The translations under genes and the position numbers were made by a program. A model generated the notes under the pieces. It did not search any database. It was not told the origin of the DNA and was given only the letters and a program-made list of their open reading frames with translations. DNA of 64,000 nucleotides from Sweltsa coloradensis (lineage: Eukaryota > Arthropoda > Insecta > Plecoptera > Chloroperlidae): assembly GCA_024449915.1 (NCBI GenBank), contig JAMZAV010001996.1:62001-126000 (forward strand), read 5' to 3'. This document shows, in pieces, positions 1-11,695 of the stretch (its first letter is position 1; every line of letters begins with the position of its first letter).

Positions 1-216
1 TATAGGATGTAAAATATCTAGACCCGGATTCATGTACATCCTGGGTATAGGTGGTATAACCATGGTATAACGACGGTATAAGGACTGGACCCCAATTCTT
101 GAGTTCGTGGGAGATGAGTTGAAAACGCAATTTGAAAACGAAGTCGTTTTCGTTTTCGAAGGAATTGGTATTCTTGAACGGTATCGTGGAAAACGTCATG
201 GGTTGTGAGTTAAAAG

Positions 217-636
217 CATTGATATTAAACCCCTATAGTAGGCTAGATTAGCAGTCTCCTATACCTCCGCACAGGCGCGAGCGTAGCAAATTGAAGACTC
301 AACCGGCCCATTTCAAGATGGCGATTTGGTGTTTTAATTTATGCTTTTTTAATGCAATAAAGTATTTTACTGGATTGTTTGATATGGTTTTAGCTTGTGC
401 AGCATGGTATTAAACAAAAGAAACAATACGAAGTGATTGCATAAGGGAATTTAGTAATCATTTGGTGTTAAAGGCTAGTATGCTTACCTGTCAACCTGGC
501 GGCAATCTTGAGAACTATTTGGCCACAAATCGCTCCCATTTGATTAACATGTAAACTGTCATTTTAAGATGGCTTCTAATTGTACCGGAAGTGGACCACC
601 GACTGCTGGTCTAGCCAATTATATAGGATGTCTATG
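217..636 (+). mobile_element. P-element-like MITE, copy 1
   Basis: This 420 bp non-autonomous element has about 36 bp terminal inverted repeats that begin CATNGATATTAAAC. It is flanked by an 8 bp target duplication with one mismatch (GTTAAAAG at 209-216, GTTGAAAG at 637-644). The interior matches the copies at 12622, 13064 and 54880. From the ATG at 384 it reads MVLACAAW and then hits a stop, so the THAP remnant kept by its sisters is broken here. Eight-base duplications fit P or hAT elements. The THAP start seen in other copies favours P. Confidence 0.75.
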
Positions 637-1302
637 GTTGAAAGAGTATCACGAAATCCAAACACTTTAAAAAGATTTGCGTATAGCAAAGAGCTCGAAA
701 AAGTTCTATATTTATTCTAGATGGCAGTGCCTTCATAAACGCGGGCCAATCGAAAGACAAGTTGTATGAAATGATTTGATTGTTGCAATTATGTAAACAA
801 ACAGTTGAGCAAGTTCATATCAGAACAATGTTGTGCTAGCATAGGGTTGGCTAGGCTTGTCAAACATGTAATGTAAGTATGAATTTTACTAGTCCTATAG
901 CCAAATGGAACTTTAGACCTACACTTTTGCATTATAAATAATTTTCCACATCTGGGCCTAGGCCAGGGACGGTTTCTGATTTGTTTTATGAGAGTATAAT
1001 GACACCTTTTCTCGTTCCACACAAAGAAGAAAAATTTTAAATGTCCGCTATTTGTTTACGTATCGCACTTTCCCGCCTAACTCTGCTTATACCGTCAACA
1101 AGTGTCAAGTAACTATGGTTACTTGTTGATTGTATGCCAAGTGTTTAAGGCTTATTTTAAAACCTTTATTTGGAAGCCTTCCAACAAACTTTTTCAACTT
1201 TTTTTTTTCAAAAGAGACTATATTTCTATAACCTTAATGTCCATGTAAAATATGAACATTGTAGTCCCACCCGTCTGGTCAGAATCGCGGGCCGACGTAT
1301 TA
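637..1302. other. No feature recognised
   Basis: AT-rich sequence with a T-run at about 1200-1209. No repeat, RNA or convincing coding frame was seen. Confidence 0.5.
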
Positions 1303-1348
1303 GATGTTAGCAGTAGCAGTAGCAGTAGCAGTAGCAGTAGCTAACATC
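1303..1348. repeat. AGTAGC microsatellite framed by an inverted repeat
   Basis: About five AGTAGC units lie between GATGTTAGC (1303-1311) and its exact reverse complement GCTAACATC (1340-1348). The repeat tract therefore sits at the top of a short hairpin. Confidence 0.8.
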
Positions 1349-1636
1349 CTTAAAGTGATTTTGAGCATGTTTCAAGCCATTTTTTCACCAAGAAGGAATA
1401 ATCGTACCCCAATAAAATTTGGCATGTGTTGTCAGGTACCTAAATCCCCTCGATTGTGATAGTTTTCAAGTTCACATCACGTTACATGACGGCTGGGTAA
1501 CACCTCGAAATCACCCCAACTCTGCTTGGTGTATAAGGTGCTTGAGTGTGTAGCGCACCGCGGCTTGGCTGCGGCGCCCTAACGGGCACCTAGATCGGAC
1601 TTGGAGTACTACATTCAAAGGGATTGAACAAGAGAT

Positions 1637-1979
1637 GTTTAAGAGGGAATAATAGCTATTCGCTCGGCCAAGAAGCATCCGACGTATATGAAACTTTGCA
1701 AAGTTGTCAATAAAGCATAAATGGACAGCCCTGCGGTTAATTTTCAAAATTATGTCTTAATCAGCCAGAAGAAAATCACGAATTAAGTCAATTAGGAGTT
1801 TTTAACAAAATCAAACATAGATAAAACTAATTTTTTTTTTGTAAACAAATTCAAACTAAATTTGAAAATGTGTCACTTCATAGACCTTTATTTCCACATT
1901 CGTGACATATGTTCAAAATTCCATATACCTGTGGTGTCGGTCGTCCGAGCGAACAGCTTCTCCTGTGTCCTCTTAAGAA
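1637..1979. mobile_element. MITE family B, copy 1
   Basis: The termini are about 30 bp imperfect inverted repeats. The left end reads TTAAGAGG, then GCTATTCGCTCGG. The right end is the reverse complement of TTAAGAGG, then GCTGTTCGCTCGG. The inner sequence, including AATCAGCCAGAA and the CTGTGGTGTCGGTCG block, is shared with 51743-52100. No target duplication could be fixed and no coding sequence is seen, so the superfamily is unknown. Confidence 0.6.
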
Positions 1980-1989
1980 CACTTTGTCA

Positions 1990-2071
1990 GGATCGCGGCT
2001 GAAGGGTATCGAACCCGGGGCCTCTGCAACAGTCTCGCGCGCTACGCGTGAGCCGCATCTCTCCACGCTAG
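1990..2071 (-). mobile_element. SINE-B tRNA-like head
   Basis: Read on the minus strand, this shows an A-box-like GCGGCTCACGCGTAGCGC and a clean B box, GGGTTCGATACCC. It matches the heads of the SINE-B copies at 11899, 31866, 41421 and 44393. The body of the SINE is not clear beyond it. Confidence 0.55.
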
Positions 2072-2411
2072 TTTTAATATCAAACTAGAACGTTAACTTT
2101 CCGCGTTCTACCCGTATTTCATTCGTCCAAGTCATAACTCAGCATTTCACAAACCCGACATAAATTCTTCATATCGCCGACTTCTCAACTTATATATGTA
2201 TATTTCCCGAGCAAATGAAAACATACAGGCAGAACCAAACCGCTACCAAATTTCAATTTAATATAAATTCATCATTCTAAACGTCAAAAATATCGTTTTG
2301 ACGTTGAAAGTTGATTTTTCAGTGTTGCAGAGCTGAAGTTTGTGCCAAACGTAGAAGCAATGTGTAAACTAAACGTCTTTACAGGTCATGAATGACAATC
2401 ATTGTATTATA

Positions 2412-2637
2412 TTTCTCGATATGGATGGTAGGGAAACACTCCCGTAGGTGAAATTGTTAATATTAAATACAATTCAGAAGTTAAAAAATCCATCCCCATC
2501 GGTGTTCGAACCCTAGTCTCCCATATTCAATAGTTATCCGTCTCGGTGGTCTAGTTGGTTAAAGCGCCTTCCTGGAATGTGGGAGACTCGGGTTCGAACC
2601 CCGGTCGGGATGGATTTTTTACTTCTGAATTGTATTA
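2412..2637 (+). mobile_element. tRNA-bounded palindromic element, copy 1
   Basis: A leader module (GGGAAACACTCCCGTAGGTG, about 2432-2451) is followed by inverted arms of about 56 bp with a few mismatches (2466-2522 and 2581-2636). Each arm holds a tRNA 3' half with B box, then a run of six T on the sense side, then about 18 bp ending TTCTGAATTGTATT. The spacer plus right arm form one complete tRNA-like sequence. The 47388-47683 element has the same plan with different tRNA sequence. Confidence 0.65.
2540..2612 (+). tRNA. tRNA-like sequence, anticodon position GGA
   Basis: The 73 nt fold as a cloverleaf. The acceptor stem GTCTCGG/TCGGGAT pairs fully if three G-U pairs are allowed. The D stem has one mismatch and the anticodon stem CCTTC/GTGGG has one mismatch. 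The loop CTGGAAT gives anticodon GGA (Ser-type), and the T arm TCGGG-TTCGAAC-CCCGG is sound. A T-run for Pol III termination follows at 2615-2620. The D arm GGTCTAG resembles tRNA-Glu more than tRNA-Ser, and no long variable arm is present. It is therefore more likely the RNA module of a mobile element than a working tRNA gene. Confidence 0.45.
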
Positions 2638-2689
2638 CATCCTCTACTGAGCACTCACCTCAAACCCTACTCACTGCTCGGCCGTTTCA

Positions 2690-3225
2690 GTGAGAAGGAT
2701 GTTGGTCTAGTGTTTTGTGTCCCTTCTCCCAATTTAATGGTCCAGAGCTCGATTCCCGCTATAGTCAGAACATCTTTCTCTTCTGATACGGAGTAAGGTC
2801 TTGGTGTTGGTCTTGTGGTGAGCGTAGCTGCTTCCAATGCAGAAGGTCCAGGGTTCGAATCCCGCTATAGTCAGAAGTTTTAAAACTTATGATTTGGATT
2901 TAAGGCCATCAGTTCTTTTCTTACGAATTTGTAAACGGTGACTTTGGAGCCGTCCTAGCAACGAGGCACATAATAAATTCAAAGTTGTTCTGAATCGGCC
3001 TTGTTGATTCTGGCATTGATCCGCGGGTGTTCGCACTGTCCATAACACTGATTGCTATATTTCGTATTTAAAAAATATCGATCTTTGGTTGGTTATCGCT
3101 CACTCGTCGATTGCGTCGAAGCCTACAGGGTTTACTTGGTCGCTTTGGTTTAATGTCCCCCACTGAAAATCAGTTATATACTGGTGATACTCAAAATACA
3201 AATTAATGTATTTTTAAAATTAAAT
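2690..3225 (+). mobile_element. SINE-A, copy 1, with duplicated head
   Basis: The head at about 2803-2875 closely resembles tRNA-Gly(UCC): GTGGTGAGCGTAGCTGC, TTCCAA loop and B box GGGTTCGAATCCC. A more decayed second head lies upstream (2690-2775), ending in the same CCCGCTATAGTCAGAA. The body carries GGTGACTTTGGAGCCGTCCT (from about 2938) and CGATTGCGTCG. The tail is CCCCCACTGAAAATCAG and then AT-rich sequence. The same body recurs at 33540, 34116, 42421 and, diverged, at 42714 and 63755. Confidence 0.8.
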
Positions 3226-5132
3226 TTTAAAGCTAAATTTTGCGGTTGTTTCGATTTTCCTTTTTTCTTTCCCGTCCACGCGTGGAATCGTGTTCAGTTG
3301 TTTTGTCGATGTTTTGTATTTTTTTCGCTCGCCCAAAGGTTTGGCTTGGTCTTTTTAAATTAATTTCTTTCACTGTTAGTAAGTTGTTCTGTAAATCTGT
3401 TTTTAAACTGAATAGGAAAGACGTTAAATAAAAAAATAAAAAAATAACTAACTAAATAAATAAATAAATTTAAAAAAATGTGAATTTGAGTCTAAATACG
3501 ACTCTTTTTACTTTTTGACAACCCTAATTTCTGGAGGTGATTAACGTTTAAAACATTCTTCAAAGAGATCGAGAAATTATTGGAGTCTCATTCTGTCTCA
3601 TTCATACTAGATAGATAGTATAACGAACATTAGTCTCCATCCCCTGCGCGCGTCCCTAATATTGCGTTAGAAAAACCGAACATTCGTGGTTGGGCATAAA
3701 TGAATCAAAGGCTTAATATCGTCCTCTAAGCCTTATTGGATTTTTAAACGCGCTCGATAAATATGGGTATCAGGGTATCAGAATGTTTGTACGGGGTTTT
3801 AAAACATAAACCTAATCAATGGTCTGCCGGGGGGTTGGTCCACTCATGTCGGGTGAGTTATGACGTAATACAACCGTTCCACTGCATCAGAGTAACAACA
3901 CACCGAATAATAATCCACAATACAATATGCATTGTCTTAAAATTGTCTGTACCTACCTTTACTACACTTCACATTCCCCGAATCAGTGACTAACGCTAAA
4001 AAATAAATGTTTATTTCATTGTGTTATCACCTCAGTTGGATTAACTTGTATAAATCATAGTTTTCCTCTTTTGCGTCAAGTTCAAGTCAAGTTCTGCGTC
4101 CAGAAGTTTAGACAAAAATGTCTAATGTCATAAGATTTGAACAGTTTATTTATTAAATTGATTGCATTCTATACCCTTAACTCCTGTAGCCATGTCAGTA
4201 TGTACAAAGTATCTTTTTATCTAGGTAGGCCTAATAATCATGTTAAAAAATTGTTGAGAATTAAATAATTTTACTCATATCCGTTTTACTCGTCGTATAT
4301 ACCCGTGACTGTATATGTAAGTATTTACTATTATTTATTTAAACATTATAATAGCATGAAACATGTCTCGCTAATGATCAAAGGCATACGATTTATTTGA
4401 GTAAAATACAATATTTAATAACAATCTGTAAAACGTCAGTAAACTTCATATCGTTGGGGAATCGTTTGATATCTTCGAAGTGAACGAACAATGTTTCTTA
4501 GCAAGAAAGTTGAACGTTATAATCTCTCTGTCTCTCTCTCTGAAGCTAAACTGTATTGAAGGTATTGTCTGTTCTACAGTTTAACCACGATGCTGTAACC
4601 TTCTATCTCCGACATCGAACCGACAATATCCCGCCAAGACCTCGACTTACAACTCGAACCACAACATGAAACCTACGAGACGCAATTAAAAGTTAGCTGG
4701 AGTTTTGGGGCGGAGGCTTCGCTGCTCTTTGGGGTAGAGGTTTAACTACTATCTCGATTATCTTCGACAGTTAGTTGATGTTAGTTGATTCTTAAAACAT
4801 TGTGAGTGTTTGATTCTCTGTTTGTGAGACCTGAAACTTTTGGGAAGCGCGTGCGATTCCACACCCCTCAACTGAACGTTTGTGACGTTGGAGCGTTTTA
4901 ATTAGTTTCACAACCAAGTGTGACATTGTGGAGACCCTGAACTATTTGACAGTGCCACCGTGTACCCTATCACCACTACGACCTCCTCCGGCCGGATCGA
5001 GATTGATACTTCGGGCAACCACTCATCATTGATCCCAGCAACTCTGTAAGGACTTCTCGTAACGTGTAGAATATTTACCGGACGAACTGTAAGTAACTTG
5101 CTTATCAATCTTTCGTGAAGGACTTGTTCCTA
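3226..5132. other. AT-rich sequence without recognised features
   Basis: It contains a short TAAA-rich run near 3445-3472 and a short CT run near 4527-4542. The open frames are under 80 codons and show no domain. Confidence 0.5.
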
Positions 5133-5380
5133 CCCTCGTGCGGGAACTTCTTCGGTTGGGGGGGTCCAACTTTTATACTCTTGTTTTTTCAATGAAAACA
5201 TATACGCACCCGACATCCTTTCCGTTACAAAACTACTCGCGTTACGTTAGTCGACCCTCTCCGCCTAGTTACCTGCCGCGCTAGTTCTAGGTTATTTTTG
5301 ATAAAGGCGCACCCGAAACCCTTTCCGTTACAGTGTATAAAAGTTGGACCGCCCCAACCGAAGAAGTACCCTCGTGGGGG
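5133..5380. repeat. Foldback with 46 bp arms
   Basis: The arms 5133-5178 and 5335-5380 are inverted copies with only a few mismatches, sharing ACTTCTTCGGTTGGGG. The spacer and 3' flank add direct repeats: CTTTCCGTTACA near 5218 and 5320, and ACAAAACTACT near 5226 and 5408. This suggests an old composite element. No coding capacity is seen. Confidence 0.6.
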
Positions 5381-6143
5381 CCCGGCAAGTGGGCACGAAT
5401 TTGTGCGTACAAAACTACTGGAGTGTTACGTGGTTTTATACGGCCACGGCTGAGAGGTCCGAGCACATAAGTTTTGTTTAGTAATTTCCCTGATTTTTGT
5501 TTGAGGGACGTCTAGTAAGATTATTAAACTAAACATAACTTATATATTTTGATAGTTAATTTGGCTATCTTGGTGTTTTGGTTTCATATAGCCAAGCGTT
5601 TTTATGCCTCTTTTTGGGGCAGGCAAAAAAGTTTTTGTGAACCTTTGTTGTTGAAGATAGGAGATTGTTTGGTTATTTTGGTTTTTAGCCAAATGGAATG
5701 TTATTAAGAATTGTTAATCGTTGAGTTCTTCCCTATGTTATATAATCTGGTTATGATTTGGTGGAGTGCTTTTTTGGATGAGCGTAGCGAAGATTCCAAA
5801 ATTTCCTATCGCGCTCACACCCAAACGAACATTTTATGTTAGTGGACAGGTTTATCAAATCCAAATACGATCTTGGCATCAGTTTTGCGATATTTTAACG
5901 TGTGTTGGAGCCCAATTAAATCTGTACCACTTCCCCCTGATCGTCGCGATAGCCCCCCTCCCCCCCCCAACCTCCCCTAGGCTAGCTCCGTCGTCCGGCC
6001 GCCCGTAACACGCAATTAAAACCGTTCACACACCATTTCATTTGCTAAGTTATTCTTTTTATTTCACAAATCCCTCTACAATTTTATTAATCTCTCCGTC
6101 AGGGAACGAAATTGCCGCGTAAAAATAATTCCGGCCTGGAATA

Positions 6144-6146
<3 letters not shown>
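5381..6146. other. No feature recognised
   Basis: A C-rich run lies near 5950-5968. The stretch GGATGAGCGTAGCGAAGATT at about 5776 resembles the end of repeat family F (50124, 55647). Nothing else was identified. Confidence 0.4.

Positions 6147-6184
<38 letters not shown>
6147..6184. repeat. (TC)n microsatellite
   Basis: About 19 uninterrupted TC units. Confidence 0.95.
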
Positions 6185-6186
<2 letters not shown>

Positions 6187-7287
6187 TTCTCTCTGCTTAT
6201 CCGCGTGCCGGGGTCCTAAGCCCCCACCAAGCCGTTGAAGTCAACTTCACATGGTCTCTAATCTGATCTAACACCAACTCTTCACTTCTGCACACACTCA
6301 CTGCCCCAGAGGTTTGCCCTCCACTGATTCAAGTTCTGATATCTCGCCTCACTTTATATTTTATTAATACAAAATAATAAACGTTTGTGTTCAAGTGGAG
6401 TCAGGCATCATCATGCTCTCTCTCTATCTGTACCACATCCCATTTGTATCTAACCCAATTTCTGTCACTTGTAAGAAATTAATAGGAAGGCTCTTATCAA
6501 ATCACTTCTGTTCATTCATTCAAGATAATACATATTATAAAATAAATAAAACGTTTTGAGTATTTAGAATCCGTCAAGAAGGTAAACAACAACGAAATAA
6601 GTCTGCACTTTCTGTGATTTTAAAATGTATTGATTTATGGTTTATTTTTTTAGCTGTTTAAATTTACTTTCTTCCATAGATTCTCTACTGCTTATCAAAG
6701 GGGACAATATTTGAGTTTCTCTTCCAAGACGAATCTGTCCCAGTTATCTAGTTGTGTGATCACAATCACAACCCCAACCCCTCTTAGAGCTTTCACCGTC
6801 CACAGTGTAAAGTAGCCAGCTACTCAACCGTCGCCTGCTAATTCCACCGCCCGTCTGATCGTGTGACATACAGAGGGCGGTGAGAACCGCCTGTTAATTA
6901 ACTCCGTGTGATCCGAGAAGGCGGTGGCTGGAGAGGGGTTATTAAAACAATCGCGTTAATGAAGAGTGGGTCTGGAGAAGCAGCTGGCCGACTCCCACTG
7001 TTGTCAGTGAAGGGGTAGGGCTAGACCGGCCAGTAGCCCTTCATACTCGACTACAGTCTTCACAATGAGCTCAAGACATAGCATGTTTAATTTTAATTTT
7101 GCGTATGCTGTAAAATGTGCACGTCGAAATTTTAATATTTTTAAAGAACGGCACTTCATTTAATTATATTTTACATACCGTTTTGTGTAAGACATTTTGT
7201 TATTTCTTGGGTGCAAATCTTGACAGTGGATTTTTTTATAGAGTCCAACCGAATACGTATGCGCTTCTTGGACACTTCATGCACTAG
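6185..7287. other. No feature recognised
   Basis: Mixed-composition sequence leading up to the tandem array. No coding, RNA or repeat signature was seen. Confidence 0.5.
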
Positions 7288-7723
7288 TGCAATACGGCCT
7301 TGCTCCTGCCCTCACCCAGTGTGATACGGCCTTGCCCCTGCCCTCACCCAGGTGATACTGCCGTTGTACCTATTTACTACCTCACCCATTTGATACGGCC
7401 TTGCACCTATTTACTTCCTCACCCAGTTGTGATACGGCCTTGTACTGCACTCACCCAGTGTGAGACTGCCTTGCACTGCCCTCACCCAGTGGTGATACTG
7501 CCGTTGCACCTGCCCTCACCCAGTGTGATACGGCCGTGGCCCCTGCCCTCCCCCAGTGTGATACGGCATTGGCACCTGGCCCTCACGCCAGTGTATAGCT
7601 GCCCTTTGTACCTATTTACTACCTCACCTAGTGTGATACTGCCTTTGTACCTGCCCTCACCCAGTGTGATAGCGGCCTGCACCTGCCCTTCCAACCTGTG
7701 TGATACGGCCTGCACCTGCCCTC

Positions 7724-7796
7724 ACTTTTGGTCCAAAAGTTTTGGTTTGGGGTGGGGGGGGGGAATTTTTTTTTAAAAAAAAAACGGCCCCCCTTT
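7724..7796. other. Corrupted patch inside the array
   Basis: One unit is replaced by homopolymer-rich text (runs of G, T, A and C in succession) that matches no other unit. It looks like a consensus failure rather than biology. Confidence 0.55.
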
Positions 7797-9606
7797 GCAC
7801 CTGCCCTCACCCAGGTGAACTGCCCTGCACCTGCCCTCACTCCCAGTGTGGATACGAGCCTTGCACCTGCCCTCCACCCAGTGTGAATACTGCTTTGCAC
7901 CTATTTACTACTCCCAGTGTGATACTGCCTTGCACCTCCTCCTCAACCCAGTGTGATACGGCCTTGCACTGCCCTCGACCCAGTGTGATATACGGCCTTG
8001 CCAACTGCCCTCACCCGTGTGATACTGCATTGCACCTGCCTCACCCAGTGTGATCGGCCTTGTACCTATTTACTTACCTCACCTTGTGATACGGCTTGCA
8101 CCTGCCCTACGCCAGTGTGATACGGCCTTGCTCCTGCCCGCACCCGTGTGAATACTGCCTTGCACTTGCTCTCACCCAGCGTGATACTGCTTGCACCTAT
8201 TTACACCTCACCCGTGTGATACGGCCTTAGCACCTATTTACTACGCACGACCATGTGATACGGCCTGCAACCTGCCCTCACCCAGTGTGATACTGCCCTT
8301 GCACCTGCGCCTCACCCCAGTGTGTACTGTGCCTTCACCTGCCACTCACCCAGTGTGATACGGCCTTGTACCTATTTACTACCTCACCTAGTGTGATACT
8401 GCCCTTGTGCACACTGCACTCACCCAGTGTGATACGGCCTTGCACCTGCCCTATACCCTTGTAGATACTGCCTTGCCCTGCCTCACCCAGTGTGATACGG
8501 CCTTGGGCACCTGCCCCTCACTCCAGTGTGATATGGCCATTGCTCCTCCTCCTCACCCAGTGTGTACTGCCTTGTCACCTGCCCTCACGCCAGTGTGATA
8601 ACTGCCTCTGTATACCTGCCCTCACCCAGTGTGATACTGCCTCCACCTGGCCCTCACTCCAGTGTTGTACTGCTTGCACCTGGGCCCTCACCCGGTGGAT
8701 ACGGCCTTGTTACCTGCCTCACCCAGTGTGAATACGGCCTTGCACCTGTCCTCACCAGTGGTGATACTGCCTTTGCACCAGCCCTCCACCCAGTGTTGAT
8801 CTTTGTACCTGCCTCCCCAGTGTGATACGCCTTGTACCGCTCACCCAGTGTGATACTGCCTTGCACTCCCTCACACCGTGTGATAAACGGCCTTGCACCT
8901 GCCCTTCACCTAATGTGATACTGCCTTGCACCTGCCCTCACCAGTGTGGATACTGCTTGCACCTGCCCTCACCGCAGTGTGATATGCCCTTGCACCTGCC
9001 CCTCCCCCATTGGATACTGACCTTTCTTACCTGCCCCTCACCTAGTGTGATACTGCCTTTAACCTGCCGCACCCAGTGTGATACTGCCTTGTCACCTGCC
9101 CCCACCTAGTGTGATACTGCCTTGCACCTGTCTCACGCCAGTGTGATACTACGCCTTGCTCCTCCCGCCTCACCCAGCTTGAATCCTGCCTTGCTCCTGC
9201 CCTCACCCAGTGTGATACGGCCTGGCTCCTCCTCCTCACCCAGTGTGATACGGCCTTGCTCCTCCCTCACCCAGTGTGATTACTGCTTGCACCTGCCTCC
9301 ACAGTGTGACACTGCCTTGCACCTGCCCTCACCCAGTGTGATACGGCCTTGCACCTGCCCTCACAACCAGTGTGATACGGCCTTGCACCTGCCCTCACCC
9401 AGTGTGGATACGGGCCTTGCTCCTGCCCTCACCGTGTGGATAGGGCGGCCTGCCCTGCCCCTCACCTAGTGTGATACTGCCTTGCTCCTGCCCCTCAAGC
9501 CCCGTGTGATACGGCCTTCCCTGCCCTCAACCCAGTGTGTACGGCCTTGCACCTGCCCTCACCCAGTGTGATACGCCTTGTACCTGCCCTCACCCATGTG
9601 ATACTG

Positions 9607-9655
9607 GTCCCCCCCCCCCCCCCCCCCAAAACCCCCCCCACCCCCCACCCCCTTG
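9607..9655. other. C-run patch inside the array
   Basis: A run of about 19 C is followed by CCCC/A mixtures between otherwise normal units. It is probably another consensus artefact, although a true poly-C insertion cannot be excluded. Confidence 0.5.
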
Positions 9656-10893
9656 CTCCTCTGCCTCACCCATGTGATACGGCTTGCCCTGCCCTCACCC
9701 AGTGTGATACGGCCTTGCTCCTCCTCCTCACCCAGTGTGATACGGCCTTGCTCCTCCTCCTCACCTAGTGTGATACGGCCTTGCTCCTCCTCCTCACCCA
9801 GTGTGATACCTGCTTGCTCCTGCCGCTCACCTATGTGTGATACTGCTTGCACCTGCCCTCACCAGTGTATACGGCTTGGCTCTGCCCTCACTCAGTGTAT
9901 ACTGCCTTTCACCTGCCCTCCAAGCCACCCGTTATGATACTGCCTTGCCCTGCCTCTCCCCCAGTGTGATACTGCCTTGCACCCCCCCCCCACCCAGTGT
10001 GATACGGCTTGCACCTTCCCTCACCCATTGTGATACGGCCCCTTGCTCCTCCCTCACCCAGTGTATACGTGCCTTGCACACTTGCCCTCACCCAGTGTGA
10101 TACTGCTTGCACCTGCCCTCACCCATGTGATACTGCCTCACCTGCCCACCCCCTCAACCCAGTGTGATTACTGCCTTGCACCTGCCCCCTCACCCAGTGT
10201 GATACTGCCATTGTACTGCCCTCTACCCGTGTGATAACGGCCTGTAGCTATTTACGAACCTCACCAGTTTGATACTGCCTTGCACATGCCCTCACCAGTG
10301 TGATACGGCCTTGTACCTGCCCTCACCCCATGTGATACTGGCCTTGTCAACCCTGCCCCTCCCCAGTGTGCTACTGCCTGCACTCTGCCCTCAACCAGTG
10401 TGACTACGGCCTTTGTGTACCTGCCCTCACCCAGTGTGATACTGCCTTGCACCTGCCCTCACCCAGTGTGGATACTGCCTTGCACCTGCCCTTCAACCCA
10501 GTGTGATACTGCCCTTGCACCTGCCCTCACCCAGTGAATACTGCCTTGCACCTGCCCTCACCCAGTGTGATACGGCCTTGCACCTGCCCTCACCCAGTGT
10601 GATACTCTTCCTTGCTCCTGCCAGTGTCATACTGCCTTTGCTCCTGCCCCTCACCCCAGTGTGATACTGCCTTGTACCTGCCCTCACCTAGTGTGATACT
10701 GCCTTGCACCTCCCCTCACCCATGGTGTACTGCCTTGCTCCTGCCCTCACCAGTGTGATAACGCTTGCACCTCCTCACCGCAGTGTTATTACTCTGCTTG
10801 CTCCTGCCCTCACCCAGTGTGATACGGCCTTGCTCCTGCCCTCACCCAGTGTGATACGGCCTTGCTCCTCCTCCTCACCCAGTGTGATACGGC

Positions 10894-11414
10894 CTCGATG
10901 TCTAAGAAACTGAGAAGGGAGAAACCCCCCCTCTTATCAGTCCACCACACACACACACAATTAGTCCAACTGACAAGTGACCCTATTCCCACCCTCCAAC
11001 AGGGTACTACACAGTAGCAACTTCCGCCCCCATCACCGGTCCCGGCCACAACAATTAACAGTTATGATTGATTTATTGGGCATTGTTCGAGGCTTGTTTG
11101 ATTGTCACGTGGTTAGACCGAGGGGAACGTTCACTTAGATTGCGGATGGTAATTACACGTGCGGTAATAGGGTAATTACTGTACAACTGTCTATTGTATC
11201 GGACGCGTGTCTGTCCGCTTTACATAACACGAGGCACAAACTAGAGCTAAGAAAACCACGTCAACGCCTTTCTTGACTGTAAACTGAATTGTTTATGACT
11301 GGGCTTTTTACCAAAAAGAAAAAAAAATAGTAGATAGTCAACTCATTATTTTTATTTCTTAGGTTGACGTAAAATGTCTACTTTCATATTGTATTTTTTA
11401 GTTTTGTTTTAGTT
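10894..11414. other. No feature recognised
   Basis: Single-copy-looking sequence after the array, with a short CA run near 10948. No gene signal was seen. Confidence 0.5.
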
Positions 11415-11460
11415 CATTATGGTGTAAGAGCGCGTCAACCCTTAAGAGTCTATGCGCCAC
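11415..11460 (-). repeat. Fragment of repeat family D
   Basis: The reversed end of family D: GCGCGTCAACCCTTAAGAG, followed by GCCACTCTAACCTATAG. Compare 44067-44115 and 59745-59795. Confidence 0.5.
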
Positions 11461-11695
11461 TCTAACCTATAGGTGATTCGGGAGGTCCCGGTTTAAATTC
11501 CGTCGAAACCGGCAATCCTGACTGAAGTTTTTTCCGAGGTTTTCTCAGTCGTTAATGCAAATGCAAGGGATCGAGTCCTCTTAAACAGCCCTCGGACATC
11601 CCTTCATAATTTCCTACTCCAATATACCTAGTTGAGGGACATATCAGGTAAAAACTGGTGTGCACCCTAAAATGGGTTTCTTACAAAAATTTATT
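11461..11695 (+). mobile_element. SINE-B, copy lacking most of its head
   Basis: It begins within the tRNA-like region (GATTCGGGAGGTCCCGG). The SINE-B body follows: GACTGAAG, GTCGTTAATGC, AACAGCCCTCGGACATCCCT and a GTGCACCCT tail. It matches 11899, 31866 and 44393. Confidence 0.65.

Larger units (their letters stand above)
7288..10893. repeat. Minisatellite array with a 32-33 bp unit, roughly 110 copies
   Basis: The core unit is GTGTGATACGGCC, then TTGCACCTGCCCTCACCCA. Clean stretches give a 32 bp period (for example 9304 to 9336). A CTCCTCCTC variant gives 33 bp (9702, 9735, 9768, 9801). Another variant carries CCTATTTACTACC in place of CCTGCCC, at about 7368, 7409, 7611, 7899, 8067, 8200, 8235, 8371 and 10248. 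Most other units differ by one- or two-base gains and losses. Open frames on both strands within the array are translations of the repeat and not genes. Confidence 0.95.

Noticed and set aside
7300..7776. 158-codon open frame, and about 20 other long frames on both strands between 7300 and 11050
   Set aside because: They are translations of the 32-33 bp tandem unit in several phases. The repeated VIRPC/ITLGEG text comes from the unit.
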